Below the pieces are notes generated by a model. That model made no database searches, was not told where the DNA came from, and worked only from the letters and a program-made list of their open reading frames with translations. From Rugalucina vietnamica (Eukaryota > Mollusca > Bivalvia > Lucinida > Lucinidae): a stretch of 64,000 nt of DNA. Made by a program: the position numbers and the translations under genes. Positions 11,118-22,890 of this stretch are shown in pieces (the stretch's first letter is position 1; each line of letters starts with the position of its first letter). The stretch lies in the NCBI GenBank assembly GCA_964017185.1, contig OZ024871.1, forward strand, positions 59,261,226-59,325,225, read 5' to 3'.

Positions 11118-14003
11118 TATGCCCCCAACTGTATGCTTGTCCCTAAACCGGCAGCTTGTATGATTCATTTATTTCATTTGAATGAAGTGAAATTTTATTT
11201 CCTGAAGCCTCTGTTTCGACCTTGATCCAGAAACAGAATGTAAACTTTTTGCAGTTAAATTAGAAATGGAGTAAAAATTTCAAAATGGAGTAATTTTGTC
11301 AAAATTTGACGTAAAGTCTTCAAAATGTAATCAGGTGATCTTCTTCTCTGCTCCAACCAGTGTACTAAATATGAAGGCTCTAGCTTAAATACTTTTTGAG
11401 ATATCTTGCACACAAGATATTCAAATTTTGTTTTAAAAGGGGCATAACTCTAAAAAGGTTCATAAGTTGAACATAAACAAAAATACGAGTCAACTATATT
11501 TTCATAAGGAATCTGTATATGAAGTTTCAAAACCCTAACATTCACCGTTCAAAAGTTTCATATTTCACCGAAAAGTGCAAAAATTAATCAAAATTTCAAA
11601 ATTCTGTATTTTTTGTCAAAATTTGACAGAACATTCTCAAAAGTTAATCAGGTTATCTTCTCCTCAGCCCCAACCAGTATACCAAATATGAAGGCTCTAG
11701 CTCAAATACTTTTTGAGATATCTTGCACACAAGATTTTCAAATTTTGTTTTCAAAGGGACATAACTCAGAAAAGGGGCATAACTTGGACATGAAAAAAAA
11801 TATGGGTCAACTATTTTTTCATGAGGAATCTTTATATGAAATTTCAAAACCCTAGCATTCACCGTTCAAAAGTTTCAAATTTCACCGAAAAGTGGAAAAA
11901 TCAATCAAAATTTAAAAATTCTGTATTTTTGTCAAAATTTGACGGAAAGTTCTCAAAAGTTAATCAGGTCATCTACTTATCAGACCCAACCAGTATACCA
12001 AATATGAAGGTTCTAGCTTAAATACTTTTCGAGATATCTTGCACACAAGATTTTCAAATTTTGTTTTCAAAGGGAAATAACTCAGAAAAGGGGCATAACT
12101 CGGACAAGAAAAAAAATACGGGTCAACTATTTTTTCATGAGGAATACACACATGAAATTTCAAATCCCTATCATGCACCATTCAGAAGTTTAAAAAAAGT
12201 AGCCCAGGGGCAACGATCGCTCACCTGAGAGCCAACAAGTAAAGTCACTGGACAAAGTAGTTGGGGTTTTTACCATATATGGGTATGATAGCCATCTTGG
12301 TCATGTGACCTTGAAACCCTACTTACATCAGCAGGAGAGCTCTTGTCTGGATTGTGTATCCTCTTTTCTGCCATTTTGGTTCACTTGAAAAAATCATCTA
12401 ACAAGGTCAGGGTCCTATAATGACCCCGAAGGTTGGGACATATTTGACCCCAGGGGCAAGATTGGCAGGATTTATGTAGAGCAACACATGACAATGTTGT
12501 ATATCAAATATACAAGCTTTGTGTCATGCTGTTGCAGAGAAGATTTTTTCACATATTTCCATTATAAGTCTATGGTAGATAATGACATGCCTGGGGCGTG
12601 GCCTGTATGGACCCCAGGGGCACCGTTGGCAGGATTTATAAAGTGGAACACTATACATTGCTACAAACAAAATATGAAAGCTCTGGGCCTTGTGGTTTCG
12701 GAGAAGAAGATTGTTTATGTTTTTCCCATGACGCCCCCGGGGCGGGGCCCGTGTGGACCACAGGGGCACGGTTGGCAGGATTTATAAAGAGGACCACTAT
12801 ACATTGCTACTGACAAAATATGAAAGCTCTGGGCTTTGTGGTTTTGGAGAAGAAGATTTTTTGTTTTTCCCATTGTAAGTCTATGGGAGCTAATGACCCC
12901 CGGGGCGGGGCCATTTTTGACCCCAGGGGCATGATTGGCAGGATTTGTATAGAGGACCACTAAACATTGCTTCATACAAAATATGAAAGCTTTGGGCCTT
13001 GTGGTTTTGGAGAAGAAGATTTTTTTATGTTTTTCCCATGACACCCCCGGGGCGGGGCCCGTATGGACCCCAGGGGCACGGTAGGCAGGATTTATAAAGA
13101 GGACCATTATACATTGCTACACACAAAATATGAAAGCTCTGGGCCTTGTGGTTTAGGAGAAGAAGATTTTTTTATGTTTTTCCCATTGTAAGTCTATGGG
13201 AGCTAATGACCCCCGGGGCGGGGCCATTTTTGACCCCAGGGGCATGATTGGCAGGATTTATATAGAGGACCACTAAACATTGCTACACACAAAATATGAA
13301 AGCTCTGGGCCTTGTGGTTTCAGAGAAGAAGATTTTTTTATATTTTCATCATGACGCCCCCGGGGCGGGGCCCGTGTGGAACACAGGGGCACGGTTGGCA
13401 GGATTTATAAAGAGGAACACAATATATTGCTACAAACAAAATATGAAAGCTCTGGGCCTTGTGATTTCGGAGAAGAAGATTTTTTTATGTTTTACCCATG
13501 ACGCCCCCGGGGCGGGGCCCGTATGGACCCCAGGGGCACGTATGGCAGGATTTATGAAGAGGACCAATAGACGTTGCTACACACAAAATATGAACGCTCT
13601 TGGCCTTGTGGTTTCAGAGAAGAAGATTTTTATATGTTTTTCCCATTGTAAGTCTATGGGAGCTATCCGTTGCCATGGAAACCAGAGTTCTGATCCGACC
13701 TGGCCCAAAACCTAACACAACCTTTCCCCCTCCTCAATGATGCTTTAGATAAAATTTGATTACGATCGGCCATGTTGTCTTAGAGATATTTGAGTTTGAA
13801 AATGTGAACGGACGGACGGACGCACGCACGGACGCACGGACGGACGCCGGCTCGACTACTGTACTATAAGCTCACCTTGTGAGCCTTCGGCTCAGGTGAG
13901 CTAAAAAGTGACTAACAGACGCACCCACTCACACACGCACAGACAGACAGACAGACAAGCCGAAAGCAATATGCCCTTCCAACTTTTTCAAAGTTGGGGG
14001 CAT
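11118..14003 (+). mobile_element. Pearl-type element, ~316-bp units, split by a second element
   Basis: The 5' end TATGCCCCCAACT (11118-11130) is the inverse of the 3' hairpin arm AGTTGGGGGCAT (13992-14003). The body is three units of about 316 bp; TCAAAATTTGAC starts at 11299, 11617 and 11932. The third unit stops at about 12198, where a different pearl-like element (12199-13905) intervenes. Immediately after it the missing tail of the outer element continues: an ACAG microsatellite (about 13932-13957) and the hairpin ATGCCCTTCCAACTTT / AAAGTTGGGGGCAT (13971-14003). The outer element was therefore about 1.2 kb before insertion. The ORFs of 65-80 codons inside the units are not genes. Confidence 0.75.
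12199..13905 (+). mobile_element. Pearl-like element nested in another pearl element
   Basis: The 5' signature is AGCCCAGGGGCAACGATCGC then TCACCTGAGAG (12201-12230). The body has about eight GC-box units, in which AGAAGAAGATTTTTT alternates with CGCCCCCGGGGCGGGGCC (e.g. 12729, 13044, 13356, 13503), spaced about 148-165 bp. The tail is a GGACGGACGCACGCACGG microsatellite (13807-13849) and the hairpin CTCACCTTGTGAGCC / GGCTCAGGTGAG (13870-13900), then CTAAAAA. The insertion lies in an A-run of the surrounding element. ORFs of up to 139 codons on both strands are low-diversity translations of the units, not genes. Confidence 0.8.
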
Positions 14004-14712
14004 AAAAATGGCCAAACTTTGGCACAAAGTTCAAGAAAATGGCACAAAAAATATCAATTTTGCGAAAGTGGTGGAGAAAGTAAAAAAAACCTAGCGCAAA
14101 CCGTGCCTTTGGTCCAAATATGGATGAATTCTGACCATTGGAGGTACATATAATATGAGCCGTCTCATGGGAAAACCAACAATCTGCATAGGCGAAAACA
14201 AAGACGCATATCAACTTCGCGGTAACCGCGAAGCTGATCAGCGCCTTTGTTTTCGCTACTCGGATAGTGCAGTTCCTCTTCTACTTAAATCCGAAATTTC
14301 AAGCTTCTAGCTCTTTTCTGTGCTTGTACAGGCCGGTTTGTGTCGGACCTGTTCGGAAGCCACATTGTTGGTTTTCCCACGAGACGGCTCATATAATGAG
14401 ATATATATCACTAGAGAAACTTTGACCAAAACTTTGACCAAAACTTTGACGCAATTTTAAGGTGATCTAGGTACTGATCTCTAGCCCCATCCCAGGCAAG
14501 GACACTGGGGCCCAAAATCATGGAAACAAAGCAAACCCTATAGAGTACCTTTGGTCCAAATATGAATGGTTTCCAATCATTGGTGAATGAGATATACATG
14601 AACACAGCTAGAGAAACTTAAACAAAACTTTGACGCAAATTCTATTGAACGAATGAATATACGAACAGAAAGACGAAAACTATATACCCCGTCGGCATAA
14701 ATGCCAGAGGTA
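14004..14712 (+). mobile_element. Pearl-type tail (TATACC...GGTATA family), MITE-interrupted
   Basis: This is a relative of the element at 49164-50145. It contains the unit phrases GGTCCAAATATG.ATG.., GAGATATA.ATCA and ACTTTGACCAAAACTTTGACC, a degenerate ACGAA tract (14645-14680), and the hairpin TATACCCCGTCGGCATAAAT / ATGCCAGAGGTATA (14681-14714). The unit at about 14100-14400 is interrupted by a MITE (14155-14392). Its 5' terminus is not visible, so it is truncated or begins near 14004. Confidence 0.6.
14155..14392. mobile_element. Palindromic MITE, family M (copy 1)
   Basis: 238 bp with terminal inverted repeats ATGAGCCGTCTCATGGGAAA / the complement ending GGCTCAT, an inner GAAACCAACAAT block and a central palindrome (CTTCGCGGTAACCGCGAAG). 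It interrupts a pearl-type unit whose sequence resumes on the other side; ATAAT is present at both junctions and could be the target duplication, though the palindromic AT context makes its exact length ambiguous. Other copies are at 19318, 35973, 43608 and 46650. It encodes no protein. Confidence 0.8.
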
Positions 14713-15170
14713 TAATAAGTGCTGTATGTAGTACTGACTTACATCTTTAAACTGGACTAGACCTAACTCTCCCAGCTCAGATACACATGCATATGCTGCC
14801 TCCGATTGCAGGAACAGCTGACATAATGTCATATCCTCACTCCTGAACAAATTTCCCATCGCTGTTGTTGTTCTGACTGCCCAATTTTAAGTGTTCTAGT
14901 GTAACCTAGAAATATACATAAGAGTATTGGGTTGTTAACAATTTTGTTAATATGGTAGCATTTTTCAATTTATCTGATGCAGCAGGAGTAGTGACAGCAG
15001 ACAAAGACAAGTCAGTGTTCAATAGTCTTAGATTTCTTCATAGTTACTTGCTATATCAGTCACTGAAGACAGCTAAAGTGGTGACATTTTTAAAGTCACA
15101 TTATCACTTGCAAAATTATCCCAAACTACTCGTTTAAAAACTACATTTTGTGACTGCCAGAAAATACAGA

Positions 15171-15208
<38 letters not shown>

Positions 15209-16023
15209 AAGACACATATTTTGTATGTACACCCCATGCTCAATAATCATGTTAACGGTTGCCATGGAAAGCATGCATTTTTTTCAAAGTGCAAACAAGT
15301 TAATCTTTGAGGACAAAAATTCTTTGCATTTCTGGGGTCCCAATAAACGATTTGGGACCCATGAAAAATTGTCCTGGGGTGCAAGGTAGGTCAAATTAGC
15401 CCCCTGGGTAATAGACATTTATACAAAAATCAACGACAAAGTTTTTCTGGTGTGTGTGTGTGTGTGTGTGTGTGTTGATTTTTAGCAGTGAAGAGCTTTG
15501 TCATAGAATTTCTTACCTATAGGACATGATTTCAATGGCCTTATTCAGTTGCTAGAATCACTGGCAAAATTACTGAAAAGCACTTTTGCTTAAAATGTTG
15601 TGACTGACAATCTATGTATATGTGTCTTGCTCAAGAACACAAGAAAGGGGGCATATGGGACCAAAATCAATTCCGTAGTAATAATTTCCTATAAACTTAA
15701 ACATAAAAAACTTTTATGTTTGTTATACACAGAATATTCAGATATTGGGAAATATAAGCAAATGCTTGAAACAATAATGGCAGGCTGAATTTATAGAGAA
15801 CTTTTACGATGGTACATTCGAAATTCAGTGTAGTTAATGTTTAGGTGTAAAGTACAGCTCTCTCTACAATCTCAGGTTGAAAACAGTTCTGTTACATACT
15901 CTACCAATACAGAACTGAGAAACTGATCACTTTCATGCGTCAACAGAAATAACCTTGAGGTAGCATTTTCAGCCAGACGAAAATCTAAATTCGGTGTAGT
16001 AAACAAAGCTCAAACTAAAATTA
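14713..16023. other. No gene seen; poly-A and GT microsatellites
   Basis: Contains an A-run of 35-36 bases (15172-15207), possibly the tail of a retroposed piece, and a GT/TG microsatellite (15450-15475). ORFs of 61-79 codons here show no recognisable motif and one simply translates the A-run as lysines. Confidence 0.45.
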
Positions 16024-16195
16024 TTCAGAACAAACTGAGTTTCAGCAGTTTGTAGAGCTAGGAGTCCTCAAAGTACTCATGGTAAATCTATCTTGCATAG
16101 TTTGTATTTAGGGACAAATTAAAATTATCCAGTGGTGCCAGAACAGACCGAGTTTCAGCAGTTTGTAGAGCTGGGAGTCCCCAAAGTACTCATGG
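16024..16195. repeat. ~112-bp direct duplication
   Basis: GTTTCAGCAGTTTGTAGAGC with the following GGGAGTCC.CAAAGTACTC occurs near 16040 and again near 16152. The linking phrase GTTTGTATTTAGGG (16104) recurs at 16411, beyond the MITE at 16198, so the duplicated array was at least two and a half units long when the MITE landed in it. Confidence 0.6.
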
Positions 16196-16197
16196 TA

Positions 16198-16384
16198 CAG
16201 TTCAACCTCATTATAACGCGTCTCATTATAGTGCGGTTTTCAATATAACACGGTCATGTCATGGCTCCCAAATTAATTATTATGCTATATGCCTATTGTA
16301 AATAACCTCATTATAACACGATTCACCTATAACACGGTCTGTTTCCATGGACCCCAAAGATAGCGTTATAATGAGGTTGACCTG
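16198..16384. mobile_element. MITE with CAG.TCAACCTCATTATAAC ends
   Basis: 187 bp. The left end CAGTTCAACCTCATTATAAC is the inverse of the right end GTTATAATGAGGTTGACCTG. Inner words ATAACACG / CGTTATA repeat. The CAG...CTG ends and AT-rich target resemble pogo/Tigger-type MITEs, but the flanking bases are TA on the left and AT on the right, so a clean TA duplication is not shown. It sits inside the direct-repeat array described at 16024. Confidence 0.65.
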
Positions 16385-17049
16385 ATTGATATTATCTATA
16401 GATCCTGCCTGGTTTGTATTTAGGGTGAATTTAATCTTAGTAAGAATTTGCTTTTGTTCATTGTTGAAAAAACGACTGAGCAAATATGAATGCTTGGGGG
16501 CTTGCACAACATTGTTGTTGTTCAGATACAAATTTCATACCATATTAAAGTGCAAACATTCAGGTTTCAAAAGGGGCTAAACACTTCTCAACACTTCCCA
16601 TAGAAAGAAAGACTGTAACAAATGTAAATTACCCTGAATTTCGAATTGCCCCAAATTTTGAATGTTCTTCGAACATTTAACTATTTAACTTACCAGACAC
16701 CACAATTACTGTCTACTCACCATCTTCCAGAAACTGCATTTTTCAAAATCTCACTTTTCTGAAAGACCTCAAGAAATATATTACCATGTCACCATTTTGC
16801 ATTCCAAAAGTCTTAAAAAGTGCCACAATTTTTTTTTTTGAAAATGGGCCAACAAACAAAAATTTTATGCCAGAAAATAATCTTGAATAGGGCTTTTTCC
16901 GTTGTAAAAATGTCAGCAAGGGAAGTAATTTTTTCCCCGTAAATAATCTAAATTGGTTATTTATCATTTAAAATGCACCAAACCAAACCAAATTGTATTG
17001 TATGCATAGCTGAGCGCCAAACTTAAAATTTTACCACAGACCACTGAGA

Positions 17050-17213
17050 CCAGAGTTCTCGCTAACTCCAATATTGGAGTTTTAAACTCCAACTTTTTGA
17101 ATCTGACTCCAGCTTTTTAGAAAGTAAATAGTAAAGTATAGGAAGAATCCAACAGTTTTGGAAAAACCTCTTTTTACTCCAATTTTCAAAATCCTAGTGA
17201 GAAGTCTGACAGA
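17050..17213. mobile_element. Small hAT-like MITE
   Basis: The ends are CAGAGTTCTCGCTAACTCC (from about 17051) and the inverse of CAGACTTCTCACTAGG (about 17190-17208). The body repeats ACTCCAA. The end TTTCAAAATCCTAGTGAGA is shared with the element end at 56000-56017. CAG...CTG termini are typical of hAT elements; no clear 8-bp target duplication is visible. Confidence 0.5.
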
Positions 17214-18182
17214 CTTGCTTTATTTTCAATTTTAAGGTGTTTAGATTACCTCCCTTGCACCTGCAAAATGCCCATTCAAAATAATTTTTAGGCTGAGGCT
17301 ATCCGCATGATGGTCGTGCCGATAACGCCGCTTATCCGCACGAGGGTCGTGCCGATAAGCTGCATTATCGGCAAGACAATCGTGCAGATAGCCAGTGATA
17401 CAGGTATTGGCTATCGGCACGCCAGGAGTATGAGATTTTCTAACAAGCTTATGTATGCATTAAACTATTAATTTGCCATTAAATTAATTGTGTGTTTAGC
17501 TATTGAAATACATTCGAATTTAACATTTTTGTTAAGGCCAAATAAAAAAAAATAGCTATGCATAGGGTTTCACTCTGAAATTTTCAGACTATCAGGGACT
17601 GGAAATACCTCCCTGATTCTCTGATATCCTCTGCTGAAATGTTTGATGACTGTGTGTCCAAGTTTGCATCTCTTGTGAAAGGCAGGAACTGATTTCTCTC
17701 TTGGGGCACCCCCTGGTGAAGAATTGTCAATTTGGCGTTAGCTATTGTTAGAACAATCAATTATTCTGGCAAAAGCCTCACAGAGGCAAGCTACTTAGTG
17801 CACATTTCTTTTACGTAACTGCCAAATGCTCTTCTAGATCAACAACATTTACTAAAGCCGTAAAGGCCCAACTTGCACACAGCCGAAAAGGCTCTTTACA
17901 CAGTAGAAGCGCCGAGCGAAAAAGCGGTAATTGTATTTTATTTTGAAGCGTTACTCGACGTCAAGTAGTCCCTAACCAAAATGGTGGCCAAATTGACGTC
18001 GAAATTTCCACTAAAATACAGCGATGAAAGAAGGCATAATAACAATACACGGACTAAATCAAAGCTCGATCCGCCAACTACGATTTTTTGTCAAATCAAA
18101 TGCGAAACACATGTCACGTGACAAATCACTGGGGCGATGTATATAAATAAATACCGAAAGGGGTGAAAGACTTCCGTGTTTA
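17214..18182. other. No gene seen; short CGTGCCGATA repeat cluster
   Basis: Between 17289 and 17425 CGTGCCGATA and its complement TATCGGCACG / TATCGGCA occur several times in both orientations, with CTTATC and GCTATC. This could be a small palindromic element, but I cannot define its ends. The rest is unrecognised. An E-box-containing CACGTGAC lies at about 18116. Confidence 0.35.
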
Positions 18183-18391
18183 CTGTAAATTCGGAAATTT
18201 TCGCGAGACTTTTATTTCGCGAATTTTCGATTTCTGAATTATTAGCGAGTTCTTGAATTCGCGAGCGAGTACTCGTGCAGTCTATAAAGCTTATAGTAAT
18301 TCTTTATTAGCGAGAACTTTATTTTCGCGAAGCAACGACTTCGCGAATATTAGCGAAAATTAAGTTCTCGCGAAAATTTCCGGATTTACAG
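18183..18391. mobile_element. TA-flanked MITE with CTGTAAATTCGG ends
   Basis: 209 bp. The left end CTGTAAATTCGGAAATTTTC and the right end GAAAATTTCCGGATTTACAG are inverse, and both sides are flanked by TA (18181-18182 and 18392-18393). That is the target duplication of the Tc1/mariner/pogo group. The body is rich in TTCGCGA and TTAGCGA words. No ORF. Confidence 0.8.
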
Positions 18392-18805
18392 TATGTCGCA
18401 TTTAGTTGGTCTAAGTAATTTTGCAAACCCACAAGGTGTCATCGCAGATTCGGCTAATATTTGCATTACATGTTCATTAAACCCTATTCCGTGTAACGGC
18501 TTTGTAAAATTGCTGGAGAAGACATGATAATCGTAAAATTGACATCCGATTGACGGCATATTTTCGGAATCGATTTTTCATTTACACAGCACTCGTGTAT
18601 TTACACAGCCCTCGTGTACTGCTGACAACTTTAGCATATAAGCATGTGCTGGTCATTTGTTTTATATTTGCAGTAAAGTGGTGCAAACAAGGAAATCAAA
18701 TAGATTTTTGTGGATTTAACGTATAATGACTGTTTTATCTAAATAAATTGGTGCATGTTCTGCTGTTTATAAACCATTCATTCATTGAGAGAGGGATAAT
18801 AATTG
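18392..18805. other. No feature seen
   Basis: AT-rich sequence. A short direct repeat ACACAGC.CTCGTGTA occurs at about 18593 and 18604. Nothing else is supported. Confidence 0.35.
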
Positions 18806-19150
18806 ACATCAGCCTCAGAACCATTCATTTCTGATTTAGTGGATTTACTTACACGGGACAGCCCCTGGCCACAGCCAGAAAAGAAAAGAAAAGAAAGACC
18901 AGGTTTGTTCGAGTCATTTGTATGCATGTCTCCCCGGGTAATTGGAAACAGGGTTGTGTGTGTGTCCCCACCCCCCCCCCCCCTGATTTTGCTGAATTTG
19001 ATCCCCACATTTAATCATTTGATCATCACCGCTTTGTCGGGTTTGCCCAATCAGGGCGCAAGTTTGCTTGCGGGCATACGTGCCAGGTGTTTCTTTCATT
19101 TTCGCCCCATCTACTTATTACCAGACTCGTGAGCTGAAAAAATCTTGAAA
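18806..19150 (+). mobile_element. SINE-like remnant
   Basis: The 3' portion (about 19070-19155) has the order GCCAGGTG, TTCGCCCCAYCTACT, GAGCTGA, GGGGCGTAAAACTGA. That order is shared with the tail of the tRNA-derived SINE at 41060-41350 (GTCAGGTGCTTTTTC, TTCGCCCCACCTACTG, AAGGCACGTAAAACTTA). The upstream part, with a 13-base C-run near 18969-18982, is unidentified. No tRNA head is visible, so it is a truncated copy or a tail-sharing relative. Confidence 0.45.
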
Positions 19151-19317
19151 GGGGCGTAAAACTGAGAAAAACAATCACTGCCATTTCCCATGTAGTATTG
19201 CAGTCTGGTATGTTTTCTCTTACACTGCCATATCTATTTGAGCCACATCATGAAAAAATCAGAATTTTGCAATATTTGCGAGCACAAAGTCTAAGATCAG
19301 CTGTACAGTAACTGCAC

Positions 19318-19475
19318 AACTGATCAGTGCCTTTGTTTTCGCTACAGTACATGCTAAAACAATTGCTCTACTTATATTCATGTTTCCAAGCTTCTAGCTT
19401 CTGTGACTGTACAGGCCAATTTGTGTCAGTACTTGGCAACTCCCGAGGACCACTTTTTCTCATGTTGCGGCTCAT
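19318..19475. mobile_element. Palindromic MITE, family M (copy 2, half)
   Basis: This corresponds to the right half of the copy at 14155: ACTGATCAGTGCCTTTGTTT, TTTCGCTAC, TTCCAAGCTTCTAGCTTCTG, TGTACAGGCCAATTTGTGTC and the terminal GGCTCAT. The left half is missing, so this copy is truncated. Confidence 0.6.
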
Positions 19476-19684
19476 ATGCCCCCTATTTAATATGCATACC
19501 CATGGTATCCCCACCCCCGTCCAGAGACAACTACTGCGACTGAGAAACAATTAACACGTATGAAATAAATATTAACAGTCACAGAAGTCTGCATAAACAC
19601 AGTCACAGCTTCTTTTTGGGAACAACTATCAAAAGATCATTTTGATCCATAAAAAGTTGTTCCTAGCCAGGTATCTATACATAG

Positions 19685-19857
19685 AGGATATTTGCTTTTT
19701 TGAGGTGAATACCAAATATATTTCATCGAGTGCGTTGAAAACATCAGAATTTTCACGAGTGCGCAGCATGATTGAAAATTTTTATGTTTTTAACTCACGA
19801 GATGAAATATATGACCCAAATATATTTGGTATTCACCGAAAAAAAGCAAATTTTCTT
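19685..19857. mobile_element. Palindromic MITE with GGTGAATACCAAATATATTT arms
   Basis: The left arm GAGGTGAATACCAAATATAT (about 19698) is the inverse of the right arm ATATATTTGGTATTCACCG (about 19823-19841). The identity extends outward through TTGCTTTTTT / AAAAAAAGCAAA and inward through GATGAAATATAT. Total about 170 bp. It has no ORF and no clear target duplication. Confidence 0.6.
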
Positions 19858-20082
19858 TTTATTTTATACAATACACGGGTATTTTCCAATTCACAAGGCA
19901 GGCGGTGAAAATGCAAAACCCAAAAATTTTTGAAAACATAAATAATTTTGGTACCACATTGTTCGTTCTAACTAAGAAAATGAATAGTTGAATACCCACA
20001 CTTTGTGTTTTCGTTCATAAATAATGGAGTCATAGGCATTTGAATTTCTGAAGTGAGACACATTTAATGACATCAAGTAAAC
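19858..20082. other. No feature seen
   Basis: AT-rich spacer between a MITE and the start of a pearl-like element. Confidence 0.35.
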
Positions 20083-20689
20083 CAGAGGACCAATGGTCCT
20101 GTAAACGCTCACCTGAAACCCGAGATATATACCAATAAACTTGTTATATACATGTACATAACCCCATGTATATAACCCCAGGGCTGGGTCAGAGCAACCC
20201 CTTCAGTCAATTTCTTTTTGAAAACATAAAACTGCAGTCCATTTGCCAATTTACTGCAAGTTTTGCCCTTCAAATGATATTTTAACAATTTTCCCCAATC
20301 AAATGCATGGGCGACCTAAGTTGACCTTGCCGTAAAATAGGTCAAGATTATCCAAGGGTCATGATTTATATAAACAATATAGGGCTCCATTGCCTGATGC
20401 TTCATGCCAAGTTTCAATATCATAGGCCTTCTGGTTCTGAAGAAAAAGATTTTTAAAGGTTTTTGCTATTTATAGCCATGGCAGCCATCTAGGTCATGTG
20501 ACCTTGACCATTTATATATACTTTCATTCCCACTTCCTAACAATGCTCCTCATAAAGTTTGGCTTTGATTGGCCAAGCAGTTTCAGAGAAGAACATGTTT
20601 GAATATCACTGTAATATACATGTATATTTCCCCGGTGTTGGGGCAGACAGACCCCTGGGGTCCAAATTTTTTTTCAGAATCATCAATAT

Positions 20690-22453
20690 TGTTACGGAAC
20701 TAGCCTCAGCCAGGCTACTGTCTGTTACTTTCTTAGTTTTTCAACACAAAAATAGGTTCATGTCGGACGATCGTATTTGGAATAGGCTGCGCCAACTTTG
20801 ACGTCTAAATTAACCATCTTATACGAGTCACTAAGCGTTCTCCGGGTGTGATGTGTTAGAATTACCTGTAAATATGATAACCTGACCCTATTTTAGTGGT
20901 TTGATGCCGTCGTTTCGCTGTATTTTGTTCATTTTATTGCAATTCGTCCGTTGTTTATTCACCTTTGATCATTCGGTATCACTCGGTATCACTCGGGTTT
21001 TTCCGGCAATGGTGAAAGTCGTTTCGCGCCACACCATTGCTGCACGCGCTATCGTTCCGCGACTATATAAGTAGCGTCACACCAGCGGAACGTCATTAGT
21101 GTGTCTCAGCACTAATCAGAACACATCTTGTTCAAGAGCTTGAAATAGCTCTGGCACCTGTCACCATGCCGGGCAGGGGCTGCTTTAGACCTTTCTAGGT
21201 CATTTGCTCACCATCTGCACCATCATTGGTGACATGCACCATTGATGGTGATCTGCACCATTGATGGTGATCTGCACCATTGATGCTTACATTACTTGCA
21301 CCATCAATGGTGATGTTTACTATATAGAATTCTGAGACTTAGGCCAAGTTGGCACCATCCTGTTAGTTATATTCTAAGGTTTTCTTGTTCATTTCTGGAG
21401 ATGGCCATTCACTGCATCCTTTTGGTGTACTAATAGACAAATCTGCTTGGAGTTGCTACTACACCATTGGCCTACCTTGCCAATGGTGCATTCCCAAACC
21501 ATATAGATTGCCACCATTTATTACATACACCATAGTTGGTGCACTTGAACACTCAAAGGGACTCAATCATATTGGTTGGTGCACACTATCTTTGGTGCAC
21601 TTATGTAAATATTAAATACTATCATCCATCCTTGTTGGTGCACACCATCGTTGGTGCACTTAGTTATACAACCATCAAATACTATCATCCATCCTTGTTG
21701 GTGCACACCATCGTTGGTGCACCTTAGCGAATAACAATCGCACCATCCCTCACACCATCGTTGGTGCACACCATCGTTGGTGCATTTTAGTAAATCATAA
21801 ATTAACATACCCTTCGTACTTGTGCACACCATTGTTGGTGTGTATTAGTTATCAGAAATCATACTCTTTTATTGAGTACACCATCATTGGTGATCCACAC
21901 CATTAACATTATCTTATTTATAGCTTTGCCCCATTGACTCCCCATTAACACACTAGCTTACCACACCATTGATCGATCTTACCAATTGGTGCATCTATCA
22001 CACCATTGCATCTAGTTCTCATATAGGTGCTTTTATCACCATTGGTGTATAGCACCATTGTTGCATATCATCTTACGTATACTTGCCACACCATTGGTTA
22101 TTCTCACCATTAGTGCACTGTGTTAATGCCTATTGGTGCACACTCATAATATAAGCATATCATCATAGGGGCAGTTTGAGGTCATCTCTCATATTTCTTA
22201 GTCTTTTAATCTATAACTTTGACAGTATCAATGTAAGGGCCAGCACATCTACAATAGTTTGTATGTTTTAGTAATCTCTTACTAGATTATAGTAGATTAT
22301 CTTAATAGAGGCTAGGTGGAAACAAAACCAGTTTTCCTTATTCTTTACACCCCTTATTACAAGCATTGATGCCAGTCCAGGTCGAATCCACAAACTTGTA
22401 ACACCACCTTAAATCCTGACTGCAATTTGCCTCGGCGAGGTGGTCCCGTTACA
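20690..22453 (+). repeat. Left LTR (1764 bp)
   Basis: Begins TGTTACGGAACTAGCC and ends GGTCCCGTTACA. A core promoter candidate (TATATAA, 21064) lies about 375 bp in. From about 21207 to 22145 the LTR carries more than twenty CACCAT words, most facing a TGGTG partner to make short palindromes such as CACCATTGATGGTG, CACCATCGTTGGTG and CACCATCATTGGTG. The array does not occur elsewhere in the window except in the other LTR. The short ORFs over it are repeat translations. Confidence 0.92.
21064..21070 (+). promoter_or_regulatory. Candidate TATA box of the LTR promoter
   Basis: TATATAA in the context CGCGACTATATAAGTAGCG, followed about 30 bases later by the tract CGTCATTAGTGTGTCTCAGC, where transcription could start. 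The right LTR has the same box at 32904-32910. A start site is inferred, not seen. Confidence 0.6.
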
Positions 22454-22455
22454 TT

Positions 22456-22473
22456 TGGTGTCCAGAAGCGGGG
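22456..22473 (+). other. Primer-binding site
   Basis: TGGTGTCCAGAAGCGGGG lies two bases after the end of the left LTR. The TGG start complements a tRNA CCA end. The GTGTC.AGAAGCGGG pattern resembles the sites reported for Mag/SURL-type Gypsy elements (Leu- or Ser-type tRNA). The exact tRNA is not determined here. Confidence 0.75.
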
Positions 22474-22890
22474 ATAGTTTTGGCAAGATTTTGACCAAAG
22501 ATTGTATGCTGAAAAGGTTGAAGAAGAATAACACGGGTTGTTTAAATAATATTTTTATTTATTAAACTTAAGAAGAATTAATGAAGAATTAAAGAAGAAT
22601 TAATGAAGAATCAGCATTCTGAAGCAGTGATCCACTCTTGTTTGTGATGTCCATGCTCTTGCGGTCAACCTGAAACGAGACAGAAGAACAGTGTCAAATT
22701 GTACAAAAATCCTGGTTCTTGGCCATTGCTTGTGATAAATATTTAATTTACATTTTTTTTTAAAAGTAACATTAAGGAAATATATATATATATAAGATTA
22801 AATTTTCTCTTCTTCTTTAATTTATCATACAAACTCTTACTCTATCTTTACCCTTGAACTAAATAGATTGAATAGTGAATACATAGAAAT

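Noticed and set aside
13296..13715. 139-codon plus-strand ORF and 130-codon minus ORF at 12715-13107
   Set aside because: Both are translations of the tandem units of a pearl-like element; the same peptide (KKIFLCF..DAPGAGPVW) repeats with the unit.
15150..15389. 79-codon ORF starting with a long lysine run
   Set aside because: The lysines are a translated A-run; the remainder has no recognisable content.
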